Positions 1 through 6,344 are shown, counted from the stretch's first letter. The stretch: 10,187 nucleotides of DNA from CAYJVB01 sp964373575 (GCA_964373575.1 CAYJVB010000029.1:1-10187); one strand, 5' to 3'. Program-made: numbers and translations. The notes: a model not told the origin generated them from the sequence alone.

Positions 1-80
1 CTAACAATATCTTTCTAGCCGACTTTGAAAGTCCAAAAACTTTCCCCTCGCATTTTTCTCACTCACAATTAATAGGGTGG

Positions 81-90
81 TTAATATAAA
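81..90 (+). promoter_or_regulatory. TATA-like element upstream of the HExxH protein gene
   Basis: The stretch ttaatataaa resembles an archaeal TATA box and lies about 50 nt before the ATG at 140. Initiation some 25 nt downstream would leave a leader of about 28 nt that contains aggggat (121-127), a possible but distant ribosome site. Positions 1-80 hold no gene that I can recognise on either strand. Such elements are frequent by chance in AT-rich DNA. Confidence 0.4.
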
Positions 91-139
91 TCTTTTGCTA
101 TCGGTGCAAAAATAAATTAAAGGGGATCAATATTATTCT

Positions 140-1084
140 ATGCTTCGAGTAATAAAGCACATAGATGTTTCAGGAAAACAAAAAGGCATTGTGTCACTAG
201 CAATTTCTAATGTTATGAAAGAATTTGAAAAAAGGTCGAATGTGAAAGGTCTAAAAACGCTAGATGTTTATGTAACTACTGATCCTATTAGTATTTGCAA
301 AATAATTCTGCAATCAGCAAAGAAACTCAAGATTAAAAGACATGGAGAAATGAGGGAGTGGATTTGTGGAAATACGCCTAATTTCTCATACTGGGAAAGG
401 GGAAGAACGCCTATTATTATGCTTAACGCAAACGAAAAAATATTCACAACCAATAATATTCAAGCAATCTCAGGCCTATTTGCGCACGAATTAATGCATT
501 TAATGAACAAGTTAGATGGAATAGAAGATATATTGAATAAAGAAATGGAAAATGCATCAAAACGGATATTTTATCTTCTATATAGGCATAAACCAGTAAA
601 GCCTTACACGATAGAAAGACTTCTTGTTTCTTTCACACGTGTTGGATCAACAACGACACTAGTAATAAAAGATATATTGGCCAACTCCCGAATGATGGCA
701 TTCGGCTTTGATGACAAACTATACGAGAATTACAAAGTAGTATTGAATGATGTTAAAATGATAAAATATACTGAAGAAAGTATAGTTAAAGAGCTCAAAA
801 AAGACAGGAAACACGTACTTGATGATGCATTCTTAACCTATTTAGGCTTAAACGTAAGTTGGATATCGTTCAAAATGTTTCAGAACAAAAGATGGAGAGA
901 ACTGCAGAAATTAGCTAAATTTCAAGTGCCAGATATCATAAAGAAGAATGCTGATCCTTTAATGGAAACAATGATGCTTCTTAGATCCAGTAAAGACAGG
1001 AAAACAATAAACAAAATTTTGATATCAACCTTGAACAATTATTACAAAGTCGTCGAATACTACTGCAACAAATTAAGGAGATGA
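140..1084 (+). CDS. Unrecognised protein with HExxH metalloprotease-like motif
   Basis: This 314-residue protein is not one I recognise as a named family. The sequence shows HELMH at residues 116-120, within a hydrophobic helix-like stretch (GLFAHELMHLMNKL). That is the HExxH zinc-binding pattern of gluzincin/metzincin-type peptidases. A second conserved-looking segment, KDILANSRMMAFGF, starts at residue 177. It could supply the third zinc ligand (D178), as E/D-xx-A segments do in several HExxH families; this is inference. There is no signal peptide or clear membrane helix, so a cytosolic location is likely. The remainder is Lys-rich and helical in character. The ATG is preceded by a TATA-like box and a weak, distant purine-rich site. 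The phosphatase gene follows 55 nt later with its own signals. A zinc peptidase is plausible, but the substrate is unknown and a non-catalytic role is possible. Confidence 0.75.
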   Translation: MLRVIKHIDVSGKQKGIVSLAISNVMKEFEKRSNVKGLKTLDVYVTTDPISICKIILQSAKKLKIKRHGEMREWICGNTPNFSYWERGRTPIIMLNANEKIFTTNNIQAISGLFAHELMHLMNKLDGIEDILNKEMENASKRIFYLLYRHKPVKPYTIERLLVSFTRVGSTTTLVIKDILANSRMMAFGFDDKLYENYKVVLNDVKMIKYTEESIVKELKKDRKHVLDDAFLTYLGLNVSWISFKMFQNKRWRELQKLAKFQVPDIIKKNADPLMETMMLLRSSKDRKTINKILISTLNNYYKVVEYYCNKLRR

Positions 1085-1093
1085 AGTAATATA

Positions 1094-1110
1094 ACAAATT
1101 TGATATTTGT
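1094..1110. repeat. Perfect 6-bp inverted repeat in the phosphatase promoter
   Basis: ACAAAT (1094-1099) and ATTTGT (1105-1110) are reverse complements separated by 5 nt. They lie just downstream of a TATA-like taatataac (about 1087-1095) and before the SD of the phosphatase gene. The position would suit an operator that blocks initiation. The arms are short and A/T-rich, so chance is a serious alternative. Confidence 0.25.
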
Positions 1111-1139
1111 GGGCACATGGCTTATTGTTAGGTGATAAT

Positions 1140-1901
1140 ATGAAAAAGATTATAATAAAAGCGGCAAAAGAAGCTGGAAAATTGTTATTAGAAAATTTCC
1201 AAACTAAAAAGGCTTCAAAAATATTTGAACAGAAAAGCAAGTTTGACTATTCTACACAAATGGATAAGATGGCTGAAGATCTGATTATCTCAATGCTAAA
1301 AGAAAATGGAATAAAAGGAACTGTTATTTCCGAAGAAATAGGTGATATAAATCTGGGAAGCTCTGGTTATAAATTCTTCATAGACCCACTTGATGGAACT
1401 ATCAATTATTCTTCAGACATTTCTCTATTCTGCACATCTATAGGTGTTAAAAAAAATGATGAAACAGAATATGGAGTTGTATACTATCCAGACAAAAAAG
1501 AACTGTTTTTTGCTGAAAGGGGAAAAGGTGCGTTTTTGAATAATAGAAAATTAATCATAGACAGTAAACAAAATTTTGATAACTGCACTTTTGACTTTAG
1601 TTTAGACCCTACAAAAACAGAAATGGTGACAAAAACATTAGAAAAACTCATAAAAGTTGTTCGCCTCAGGAGCATTTTTTCTGCCGCTCTCGCAACATCG
1701 TTCATCGCGTGCAATAGAATTCAAGGCGCAGTTTACGTACACCAAAAATCATGGGATTTAATGGCAGCTAGTTTGATTGTCAAAGAAGCAGGTGGTATAA
1801 CTACTGACTTCGAAGGAAAAAAATGGGATGAAAATTCTAAAAATTTTATTGCAGCAAGTCCAAACTTGCATGAAAAGATACTTAAGTTAGTCAATTGTTA
1901 G
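1140..1901 (+). CDS. suhB: Inositol monophosphatase / fructose-1,6-bisphosphatase family phosphatase
   Basis: This 253-residue enzyme belongs to the Mg2+-dependent, Li+-sensitive sugar phosphatase superfamily. All signature elements are visible: the metal-binding glutamate in SEE (residues 64-66), motif A DPLDGTIN (82-89), and motif B WDLMAASLIVKEAGG (from W205-D206). In archaea, members often hydrolyse both inositol-1-phosphate and fructose-1,6-bisphosphate, so it may act in inositol-lipid or solute synthesis or in gluconeogenesis. The sequence cannot separate these roles. I start it at ATG 1140, because AGGTGAT (1130-1136) sits 3 nt upstream and family members begin close to this point. The longer frame from 1107 would add 11 unlikely residues across the SD. 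Its stop lies 7 nt from the stop of a convergent gene. The length is normal for the family. The symbol is a family-level label. Confidence 0.9.
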   Translation: MKKIIIKAAKEAGKLLLENFQTKKASKIFEQKSKFDYSTQMDKMAEDLIISMLKENGIKGTVISEEIGDINLGSSGYKFFIDPLDGTINYSSDISLFCTSIGVKKNDETEYGVVYYPDKKELFFAERGKGAFLNNRKLIIDSKQNFDNCTFDFSLDPTKTEMVTKTLEKLIKVVRLRSIFSAALATSFIACNRIQGAVYVHQKSWDLMAASLIVKEAGGITTDFEGKKWDENSKNFIAASPNLHEKILKLVNC

Positions 1902-1908
1902 AACATAA

Positions 1909-2127
1909 TTATATTTCTTCTAACTTGTACTCACCTTTCAGCAGGTCATCGATCGTATCAGGTTTATAACTTTCTCCGCTTAGAGTTCTAAAATATAGAA
2001 TGCCATCTTCTAAACTATAACTTCTTACTTGACCATAAGTCCTATAAAGAACATCATCTAAAAAGCGCATGTTCCTATCTTTAATGGGTTTTCCGTCTGT
2101 CCTGATAATTTTCATATTCCACTTCAT
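1909..2127 (-). CDS. Small hypothetical protein
   Basis: A 72-residue protein of unknown function. From the ATG at 2127 it is rich in charged residues, with alternating hydrophobic positions (for example GILYFRTL) that suggest a small beta-containing soluble fold. There is no Cys pair, signal peptide or membrane segment. On the minus strand a TATA-like element (reverse complement of ataaaaag, 2151-2158) lies about 28 nt before ATG 2127, as expected for a leaderless archaeal transcript. This favours that start over the in-frame TTG at 2136; ATG 2115 is also possible. It converges on the phosphatase gene with a 7-nt gap. Support is the clean frame, the protein-like composition and the promoter spacing. 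It remains a hypothetical gene. Confidence 0.5.
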   Translation of the reverse strand: MKWNMKIIRTDGKPIKDRNMRFLDDVLYRTYGQVRSYSLEDGILYFRTLSGESYKPDTIDDLLKGEYKLEEI

Positions 2128-2246
2128 ATGATTCAAGATAATTAGTGAGGATAAAAAGTTATAGGATGGATAACATTAGATTTAATTTAGTACATTATAG
2201 CAAGAAAAAATTGAAAAATCATATAGGCAATTTGACTTGCGGATTT

Positions 2247-2256
2247 ATTTTAAATA
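2247..2256 (+). promoter_or_regulatory. TATA-like element before the interrupted regulator frame
   Basis: The stretch attttaaata is a good archaeal TATA match. It lies 57 nt before ATG 2313, the first in-frame ATG directly upstream of the interrupted winged-helix frame. Its presence suggests that the regulator was, or still is, transcribed from here. Confidence 0.35.
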
Positions 2257-2312
2257 CCTGTCTGTTTATTATAAATCAAAGTGAATGTGATGCCCTACCA
2301 ATTCGAACATCA

Positions 2313-2387
2313 ATGTTAATTGGCCGAGATTTGGGTAGATCTTTTTCTAAATTGTCTGCTATTCCAAGAGGTGTCTACGGTGATTAA
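2313..2387 (+). pseudogene. Possible 5' part of the winged-helix gene, cut off by TAA
   Basis: From ATG 2313 the frame reads 24 codons (MLIGRDLGRSFSKLSAIP and onward) and stops at TAA 2385-2387. The same frame then continues without another stop through LPILESEEQEVLQLILRKS into the winged-helix protein that ends at 2693. The 13 codons just after the TAA read like an acidic amphipathic helix, not random sequence. I infer one ancestral gene of about 126 codons carrying a single nonsense change. Either the 5' part is dead and translation restarts at TTG 2427, or the whole gene is inactive. A base error at the TAA is also possible. The frame is open further upstream to GTG 2145, but that stretch looks less protein-like. 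Confidence 0.35.
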
Positions 2388-2426
2388 CTACCAATTCTAG
2401 AGTCTGAGGAACAAGAAGTTCTTCAG

Positions 2427-2693
2427 TTGATACTAAGAAAGAGTTTGAATAGAACACAACAAAAAATTCTGTTAGAAATTTCGTTAAATGAGGATCATGT
2501 TACAATAACTAATTTTTTGAACAAAATTTCAATAAGAGAGAAAATACCTTTATCTACCCTTCGTTGGAATACAGATATTCTAAGAAAATTAGGTCTGATA
2601 ATTTGTGGCAATTCTGAAGAAAAAGGTATTTCTGTGGCGCTCACCAAAGGTGGTGAGCTTATTTCAAAAATCTTAGGAGGTGAAGAAAAATGA
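2427..2693 (+). CDS. Winged-helix DNA-binding protein (possibly truncated regulator)
   Basis: This 88-residue frame has a winged helix-turn-helix pattern. A first helix (NRTQQKILLEISL) is followed by a helix ending in NFLNKISI, then the recognition-helix type segment IPLSTLRWNTDILRKLGLI (around residues 40-58). A strand pair (LIICGN, ISVALT) forms the wing, and a C-terminal helix GGELISKIL follows. It probably binds DNA as a local transcriptional regulator; the target is unknown. The start is uncertain. TTG 2427 has no SD, and no ATG or GTG exists between the upstream in-frame TAA (2385) and the domain, so the original start may be ATG 2313 with a nonsense codon between. The 3' end carries a strong SD for the next gene, and its TGA overlaps that gene's ATG, so the pair is translationally coupled. 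Confidence 0.55.
   Translation: MILRKSLNRTQQKILLEISLNEDHVTITNFLNKISIREKIPLSTLRWNTDILRKLGLIICGNSEEKGISVALTKGGELISKILGGEEK
2675..2683 (+). promoter_or_regulatory. Full-length Shine-Dalgarno for the 70-residue protein
   Basis: AGGAGGTGA is the strongest ribosome binding site in the window. It lies 6 nt before ATG 2690 and inside the last codons of the winged-helix gene. It shows that the downstream small gene is meant to be translated, even though the upstream frame looks damaged. Confidence 0.75.
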
Positions 2694-2902
2694 ATTTATC
2701 TGCACAACAAATGAAACTACTACACGAAATTGTAGATGATATGCTTCGGGATTATGTGTTAGCAGAAAGGACAGTATATGAAAGAGTAATTACAGGCGGA
2801 GATGTAGAAAGATTAAGTTATGAGGAGAGAGTTGAACGGAGGTGGCTGTACAGAACTGAGTTAACACCAGAATGGAAATTAGTTTATGATCCAAAACAAT
2901 AG
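2690..2902 (+). CDS. Small hypothetical protein coupled to the winged-helix gene
   Basis: A 70-residue, acidic, mostly helical soluble protein with no family I recognise. Residues 1-27 (from MNLSAQQMKLLHEIV onward) form a likely amphipathic helix. A charged segment rich in Glu and Arg (VERLSYEERVERRW) follows, and the C-terminus contains Trp, Tyr and Pro. There are no Cys, metal motifs or membrane segments. Its ATG overlaps the TGA of the winged-helix gene (ATGA) and is served by the strong SD at 2675-2683, so the two form a coupled unit. A regulator plus a small partner could be a two-gene accessory module, such as a toxin-antitoxin-like pair, but nothing in the sequence proves this. Downstream (2903-2950) the DNA is T-rich and could end the transcript. 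Confidence 0.65.
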   Translation: MNLSAQQMKLLHEIVDDMLRDYVLAERTVYERVITGGDVERLSYEERVERRWLYRTELTPEWKLVYDPKQ

Positions 2903-2950
2903 TAAAATTTACAATGGGAATAGATTTAATTTTTATTTATTCTTAATTTT

Positions 2951-3136
2951 ATGATGACAAAGATGGAGAAAACTAATGAATGTTAGAAGAAAAAGGTAAC
3001 TCAAGAAGAGTTCCAAATCTTGAGAGAAAAAGGTACTGAAATAACATTCACCGGAAAATTACTGCACTATAAGAAGAAGGATGTTTATGTTTGCGCAGGA
3101 TGTGAATATGAATACCAAACATATTTAAAATTCTAA
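2951..3136 (+). pseudogene. msrB: Remnant of peptide-methionine (R)-S-oxide reductase (MsrB)
   Basis: Translated in frame from ATG 2951, this stretch matches the N-terminal third of MsrB. It reads KMEKTNEC, then TAG at 2984-2986, then KKKVTQEEFQILREKGTE and ITFTGKLLHYKKKDVYVCAGC. Family members have a typical T-D-E-E-W-K-K-x-L-T start, so the TAG sits where Trp (TGG) is expected, a one-base change. After the first zinc-binding CxxC (CAGC) the match degrades and the frame ends at TAA 3134-3136. The segment that should follow (WPSF, the second CxxC and the catalytic RYC-N-S region) is absent, because S6e begins at 3172. No active reductase could be made. A T-rich, TATA-like stretch precedes it (about 2922-2945), probably the old promoter. 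The match is from memory of the family, but the run LREKGTE-x-x-FTGKLL is very characteristic. Confidence 0.8.
3121..3131 (+). promoter_or_regulatory. TATA-like element for the S6e operon
   Basis: The stretch atatttaaaat fits an archaeal TATA box. With initiation about 26 nt downstream (near 3151), the leader would be about 20 nt and contain the SD AGGTGAT (3161-3167). The element lies within the last codons of the msrB remnant, so the truncation point and the operon promoter coincide. Confidence 0.5.
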
Positions 3137-3171
3137 TATCAATCAATTTAAGTCAGTTATAGGTGATTATA

Positions 3172-3600
3172 ATGGTTGATTTCAGATTTGAAGTAGCAGA
3201 TACTAAAACAAGAAGAACTTATGGTTTGACTGCTGACCAAGAAAAAGCAGTAATGTTAATAGGGAAAAAAATAGGAGAAACATTTAATGGAAATCTAATA
3301 GGCTTATCAGGCTATGAACTAGAGATAACGGGTGGCACAGATAAAGACGGCTTTCCTATGCTTCCCAGCATTCATGGACCAGGAAGAAAGAAAATAGTTT
3401 TATCAAGTCCCCCAGGATTTCATCCACCTAAAAAAGGTTCGAGAAAGAGAAAAACTGTCCGTGGAAACACCATATCTCGTGACATCGTTCAAATTAATGC
3501 TAAAGTTGTTAAAGAAGGAACAAAGCCGCTATCAGAGATAATAATAAAGAAAGAAAAAACGGGAGACAAAGAAGAAAAAGCTCCCAAGAAAAAAGAATAA
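3172..3600 (+). CDS. rps6e: Small-subunit ribosomal protein S6e (eS6)
   Basis: This 142-residue protein is eS6, a component of the 30S subunit shared by archaea and eukaryotes. The family signature ITGGTDKDGFPM is intact at residues 52-63. It is followed by a basic, RNA-binding stretch (HPPKKGSRKRKTVRG) and the RDIVQINAKVVKEG segment. The last 15 or so residues form a Lys/Glu-rich tail that makes it slightly longer than the archaeal core I would expect. I start it at ATG 3172, 4 nt after AGGTGAT (3161-3167); the in-frame GTG at 3163 lies inside that SD and is unlikely. It leads the translation/transcription operon, with aIF2 gamma beginning 5 nt after its stop. Confidence 0.93.
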   Translation: MVDFRFEVADTKTRRTYGLTADQEKAVMLIGKKIGETFNGNLIGLSGYELEITGGTDKDGFPMLPSIHGPGRKKIVLSSPPGFHPPKKGSRKRKTVRGNTISRDIVQINAKVVKEGTKPLSEIIIKKEKTGDKEEKAPKKKE

Positions 3601-3605
3601 GGAAG

Positions 3606-4847
3606 GTGGACAACTTCTCCAAGAAAGAAAAAACAAACATAAAACTTATTCCTGAAATAAACATAGGCCTATTAGGTCATGTCGATCACGGCAAAACTAC
3701 GCTTGTAGATGCATTAACTGGAAAATGGACTGATACGCATTCAGAAGAAATTAAAAGAGGTATTACGATAAGACTTGGCTATGCTGATGTGACATTTTAT
3801 GAATGTCCAAAATGCAAATCCCAATTATCAACAAACAAATGTAACAAATGCTTAGTAGAGGCCAATCCTTTAAGAACTGTATCTTTTGTGGATGCACCTG
3901 GTCATGAAAGTTTAATGGCAACAGTGTTAACTGGTTCTTCAATAATGGATGGTGCTTTGCTTGTTATTGCCGCGAGTGAAAAATGTCCATTACCACAAAC
4001 ACGTGAGCATCTAACAGCCTTGGAAGTTGTTGGAATAAAAAATATTGTAATTGTCCAGAATAAAATCGATCTTGTTACTCCAGAAAGGGTGCGAGAACAT
4101 TATGAAGAGATCAAGGTATTTAGTAAAGGGACTATTGCTGAAAATGCGCCAATAATACCAGTATCGGCACAGCAAAAAGTAAACATAGAATATGTTATTC
4201 GTGCAATAAATGAAAAAATTCCCACCCCACAGCGAGACCTTACTAAGGATACAAAGATGTATATTGCAAGAAGTTTTGATATCAATAAACCCGGTACTGA
4301 AATTGATAAATTAGTTGGTGGTATTTTAGGTGGATCTATTATACAAGGTGTTTTAAAAACAGGCGATAACATCGAAATTAAACCTGGTATTAGAATTAAT
4401 GGCAGTTACAAACCCATAATAACAAAAGTTGTTTCATTACAGAAGGCAGGAATGGTTATTGAGGAAGCAGGTCCTGGTGGACTTCTGGGATTGATGACAA
4501 AACTTGATCCGTTCGTAACAAAGGCTGATTCGTTAGCTGGAAATGTTGGTGGATTACCTGGTAAATTACCCAAAATAAGAGAAAAAATTAGAATTGAAAC
4601 CAACTTGTTAAAGAGAGTTGTTGGCACAAAGGAGGAGTTAGAAGTGTCACAGATAAAGCAAAATGAAAGTCTATTAATAAATATTGGTTCAGCAAGATCA
4701 TTGGGCACAGTTACGTTGATTAAAGGTAATAAAATAGATATGACTCTCAAGATTCCAATTTGTGGAGATGATGGTAATAGAGTTGTTTTATCAAGACAGA
4801 TTCTTGGTAGGTGGAGATTAATAGGGTATGGGAAGTTATTGGGATAG
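3606..4847 (+). CDS. eif2g: Translation initiation factor aIF2 subunit gamma
   Basis: This 413-residue GTPase is the gamma subunit of archaeal initiation factor 2, which delivers initiator Met-tRNA to the small subunit. Visible motifs are the P-loop GHVDHGKTT (24-32), switch 1 RGITIRLGYAD (51-61), a zinc knuckle with CPKC (67-70) and CNKC (79-82), G3 DAPGH (96-100), G4 NKID (152-155) and a G5-like SAQ. The C-terminal two beta-barrel domains are complete, and the length is normal. The start is GTG 3606; no ATG exists before the P-loop, and the purine run GGAAG (3601-3605) directly abuts it. It is the second gene of the operon and is followed 3 nt after its stop by the PIN gene. The long open frames on the opposite strand here are shadows. 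Confidence 0.96.
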   Translation: MDNFSKKEKTNIKLIPEINIGLLGHVDHGKTTLVDALTGKWTDTHSEEIKRGITIRLGYADVTFYECPKCKSQLSTNKCNKCLVEANPLRTVSFVDAPGHESLMATVLTGSSIMDGALLVIAASEKCPLPQTREHLTALEVVGIKNIVIVQNKIDLVTPERVREHYEEIKVFSKGTIAENAPIIPVSAQQKVNIEYVIRAINEKIPTPQRDLTKDTKMYIARSFDINKPGTEIDKLVGGILGGSIIQGVLKTGDNIEIKPGIRINGSYKPIITKVVSLQKAGMVIEEAGPGGLLGLMTKLDPFVTKADSLAGNVGGLPGKLPKIREKIRIETNLLKRVVGTKEELEVSQIKQNESLLINIGSARSLGTVTLIKGNKIDMTLKIPICGDDGNRVVLSRQILGRWRLIGYGKLLG

Positions 4848-4850
4848 TTT

Positions 4851-5228
4851 ATGAAAAAAATTATTTTAGACACTAACATGCTTTTAGTCCCAACACAATT
4901 CAACGTTAATATTTTTGAAGAAATTGAGAAAATTGTCGAGGGACAATATCAATTAATAGTATTAGATTCAATAATAAAAGAACTGGAAAAAATTGCGGGC
5001 ACACAGAAAAAAGATTCATCAGCAGCAAAAGTTGCATTACAATTAATTAAAAATAGAAATATTAGGGTGATTAAAGCTCATGAAAAATCCACAGACAAGT
5101 CTATTATAGAGATGGTTGATGATGATACTATTGTTGCTACCAACGACAAAGCTTTGAAAGAAAGATTAAAAAAACGAAATGTAAAAATAATATACCTGAA
5201 AAGCAAGAAATATTTAGAAATGGTGTAA
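4851..5228 (+). CDS. PIN-domain nuclease, Fcf1/Utp24-like
   Basis: This 125-residue protein is a single PIN domain. The four acidic metal ligands of the fold can be placed at D7 (ILDTN), E44 (IIKELEK), D82 (KSTDKSI) and D99 (ATNDKALKERL). PIN proteins in this archaeal neighbourhood, next to aIF2 gamma, resemble eukaryotic Fcf1/Utp24, an endonuclease of small-subunit rRNA processing. A role in 16S rRNA maturation therefore fits the company of S6e and aIF2 gamma. No antitoxin-like partner is adjacent, which argues against a VapC toxin. The spacing is 3 nt from the aIF2 gamma stop and 3 nt to the next ATG, so it is co-transcribed and probably translated by reinitiation. The domain assignment is firm; the rRNA-processing role rests on context. 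Confidence 0.88.
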   Translation: MKKIILDTNMLLVPTQFNVNIFEEIEKIVEGQYQLIVLDSIIKELEKIAGTQKKDSSAAKVALQLIKNRNIRVIKAHEKSTDKSIIEMVDDDTIVATNDKALKERLKKRNVKIIYLKSKKYLEMV

Positions 5229-5231
5229 ATA

Positions 5232-5756
5232 ATGTCTGTCAAACAAAACATACCAACTGGAAAGGATGCCCCTAATAAGGTCAATGTATTTGTTGAAATT
5301 CCGCAAGGTGGTTCAATTAAATACGAAGTGAACGAGGATACAGGAGCGTTATTTGTAGATAGATTCCTATTTACAGCAATGAATTATCCATTTAATTATG
5401 GCTTCATCTGCGGAACTAAGGGGGAAGATAACGATCCACTAGACGTAATGGTATTATCATCGCAACCTGTCCAAGCTGGCGTTGTTCTTCCTAGCCAACC
5501 AATAGGAATGCTAGAGATGAAAGATGAAGGCGGTGTTGACACAAAAATAATAGCAGTACCCTCGCAAAAAATAGATCCGGTTTATGGACAGATTAAAGAT
5601 GTCAAAGATTTACCTCAAATAACAAAAGACAAGATTAAACACTTCTTTGATCACATGAAAGAATTAGAACCAGGTAAGTGGGTTAAAACTGGTAATTGGA
5701 AAAGTGCTGAAGATGCCAAAAAAGCCATAATGAAAGCGATGTTGGCTCAGAAGTGA
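5232..5756 (+). CDS. ppa: Inorganic pyrophosphatase, family I (soluble)
   Basis: This 174-residue cytosolic enzyme hydrolyses pyrophosphate to two phosphates and so pulls nucleotide-polymerising reactions forward. The active site can be aligned by eye with the E. coli enzyme: E22, K30 and E32 in EIPQGGSIKYE, R44, Y52 and Y56 in NYPFNYGF, the signature DNDPLD with D66, D68 and D71, then D98, D103 and K105. One position departs from the norm. The usual Tyr of the HYK-x-LE segment (E. coli Tyr141) is Met142 here, in FFDHMKELEPGKW; the following Lys is kept. The length is typical. It lies between the PIN gene (3-nt gap) and rpoE1 (16-nt gap). A pyrophosphatase beside RNA polymerase subunits makes sense, because transcription releases pyrophosphate. 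Confidence 0.95.
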   Translation: MSVKQNIPTGKDAPNKVNVFVEIPQGGSIKYEVNEDTGALFVDRFLFTAMNYPFNYGFICGTKGEDNDPLDVMVLSSQPVQAGVVLPSQPIGMLEMKDEGGVDTKIIAVPSQKIDPVYGQIKDVKDLPQITKDKIKHFFDHMKELEPGKWVKTGNWKSAEDAKKAIMKAMLAQK

Positions 5757-5772
5757 AATTAGGGATGATGAA

Positions 5773-6339
5773 ATGTATAGAATAATTACAATAAAGACAA
5801 AAGTGCGAGTACCACCTACGAGATTTGGTATGAATATAAAAACAGCCATAAAAGAAAGCATTGCTGAAAAATATGAGGGTGTTTTGGATAGAAGATTTGG
5901 GATAGGTTTATGTGTTGTAGATATTTCTGAAATCGGTGAAGGTATGATAATTGGGGGTGACGCATCAGTCCATTACCCTGTAACTTTCGATTTACTAGCA
6001 TTCAAGCCAGAGCTGCATGAAATTACTATAGGCGATGTGATTGATAACACAGAATTTGGTGCCTTTGTAAGAATTGGACCGATGGATGGTTTAGTCCACG
6101 TTTCTCAGCTATTAGATGATTATGTGAATTATGATGAAAAAAATTCCACTTTTACCGGCAAAGAAACTAAAAGAACACTGAAAGAAAGTGACTCAGTAAT
6201 AGCGAGGATAATCTCCCTTAACTTGAGTGAAGAAGGAAAAGAAAATAAACTTGGACTAACAATGAGACAACCCGGCTTAGGTGCGTTGCACTGGATAGAA
6301 GAAGAGAAAAAAAAAGCTGCTAAAGCTGTTAAGAAGTAG
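5773..6339 (+). CDS. rpoE1: DNA-directed RNA polymerase subunit E' (Rpo7/RpoE1, Rpb7-like)
   Basis: This 188-residue protein is the archaeal counterpart of eukaryotic Rpb7. With Rpo4 it forms the stalk of RNA polymerase, which helps open the promoter and holds emerging RNA. The N-terminal domain (about 1-80) begins MYRIITIKTKVRVPP and contains the typical GIGLCVVDI and YPVTFDLLAFKP segments. An S1 RNA-binding domain (about 82-165) contains GDVIDNTEFGAFVRIGPMDGLVHVS and ends in LGLTMRQPGLG. A Lys-rich tail follows. The region before ATG 5773 carries GGGATGATG, a degenerate SD. It is the last gene of the operon: Spt4, which often follows directly, is absent, and a minus-strand gene converges 5 nt after the stop. 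Confidence 0.95.
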   Translation: MYRIITIKTKVRVPPTRFGMNIKTAIKESIAEKYEGVLDRRFGIGLCVVDISEIGEGMIIGGDASVHYPVTFDLLAFKPELHEITIGDVIDNTEFGAFVRIGPMDGLVHVSQLLDDYVNYDEKNSTFTGKETKRTLKESDSVIARIISLNLSEEGKENKLGLTMRQPGLGALHWIEEEKKKAAKAVKK

Positions 6340-6344
6340 ATAGT

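Noticed and set aside
2145..2312. GTG 2145 as start of a separate small protein
   Set aside because: The frame is open, but the product looks unlike a stable protein and it overlaps the likely promoters of both flanking genes. Only the part from ATG 2313 is credible as an extension of the winged-helix gene.
2290..2330. A gttcgaatt stretch on the minus strand resembling a tRNA T-loop
   Set aside because: The flanks cannot pair to form a T-stem or acceptor stem, and no anticodon arm can be drawn.
2984..2986. TAG in the msrB frame as a recoded pyrrolysine codon
   Set aside because: The frame ends soon after at TAA and lacks the catalytic region, and TAG sits where Trp is expected. Simple decay explains it better than recoding.
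4406..4903. Long open frame of 165 codons on the minus strand
   Set aside because: It lies opposite aIF2 gamma, whose motifs are complete. Its composition is a shadow of that gene and it has no start signals.
4851..5228. PIN protein as a VapC toxin
   Set aside because: There is no antitoxin partner next to it. It sits within a conserved translation/transcription operon and resembles Fcf1-type PIN proteins.
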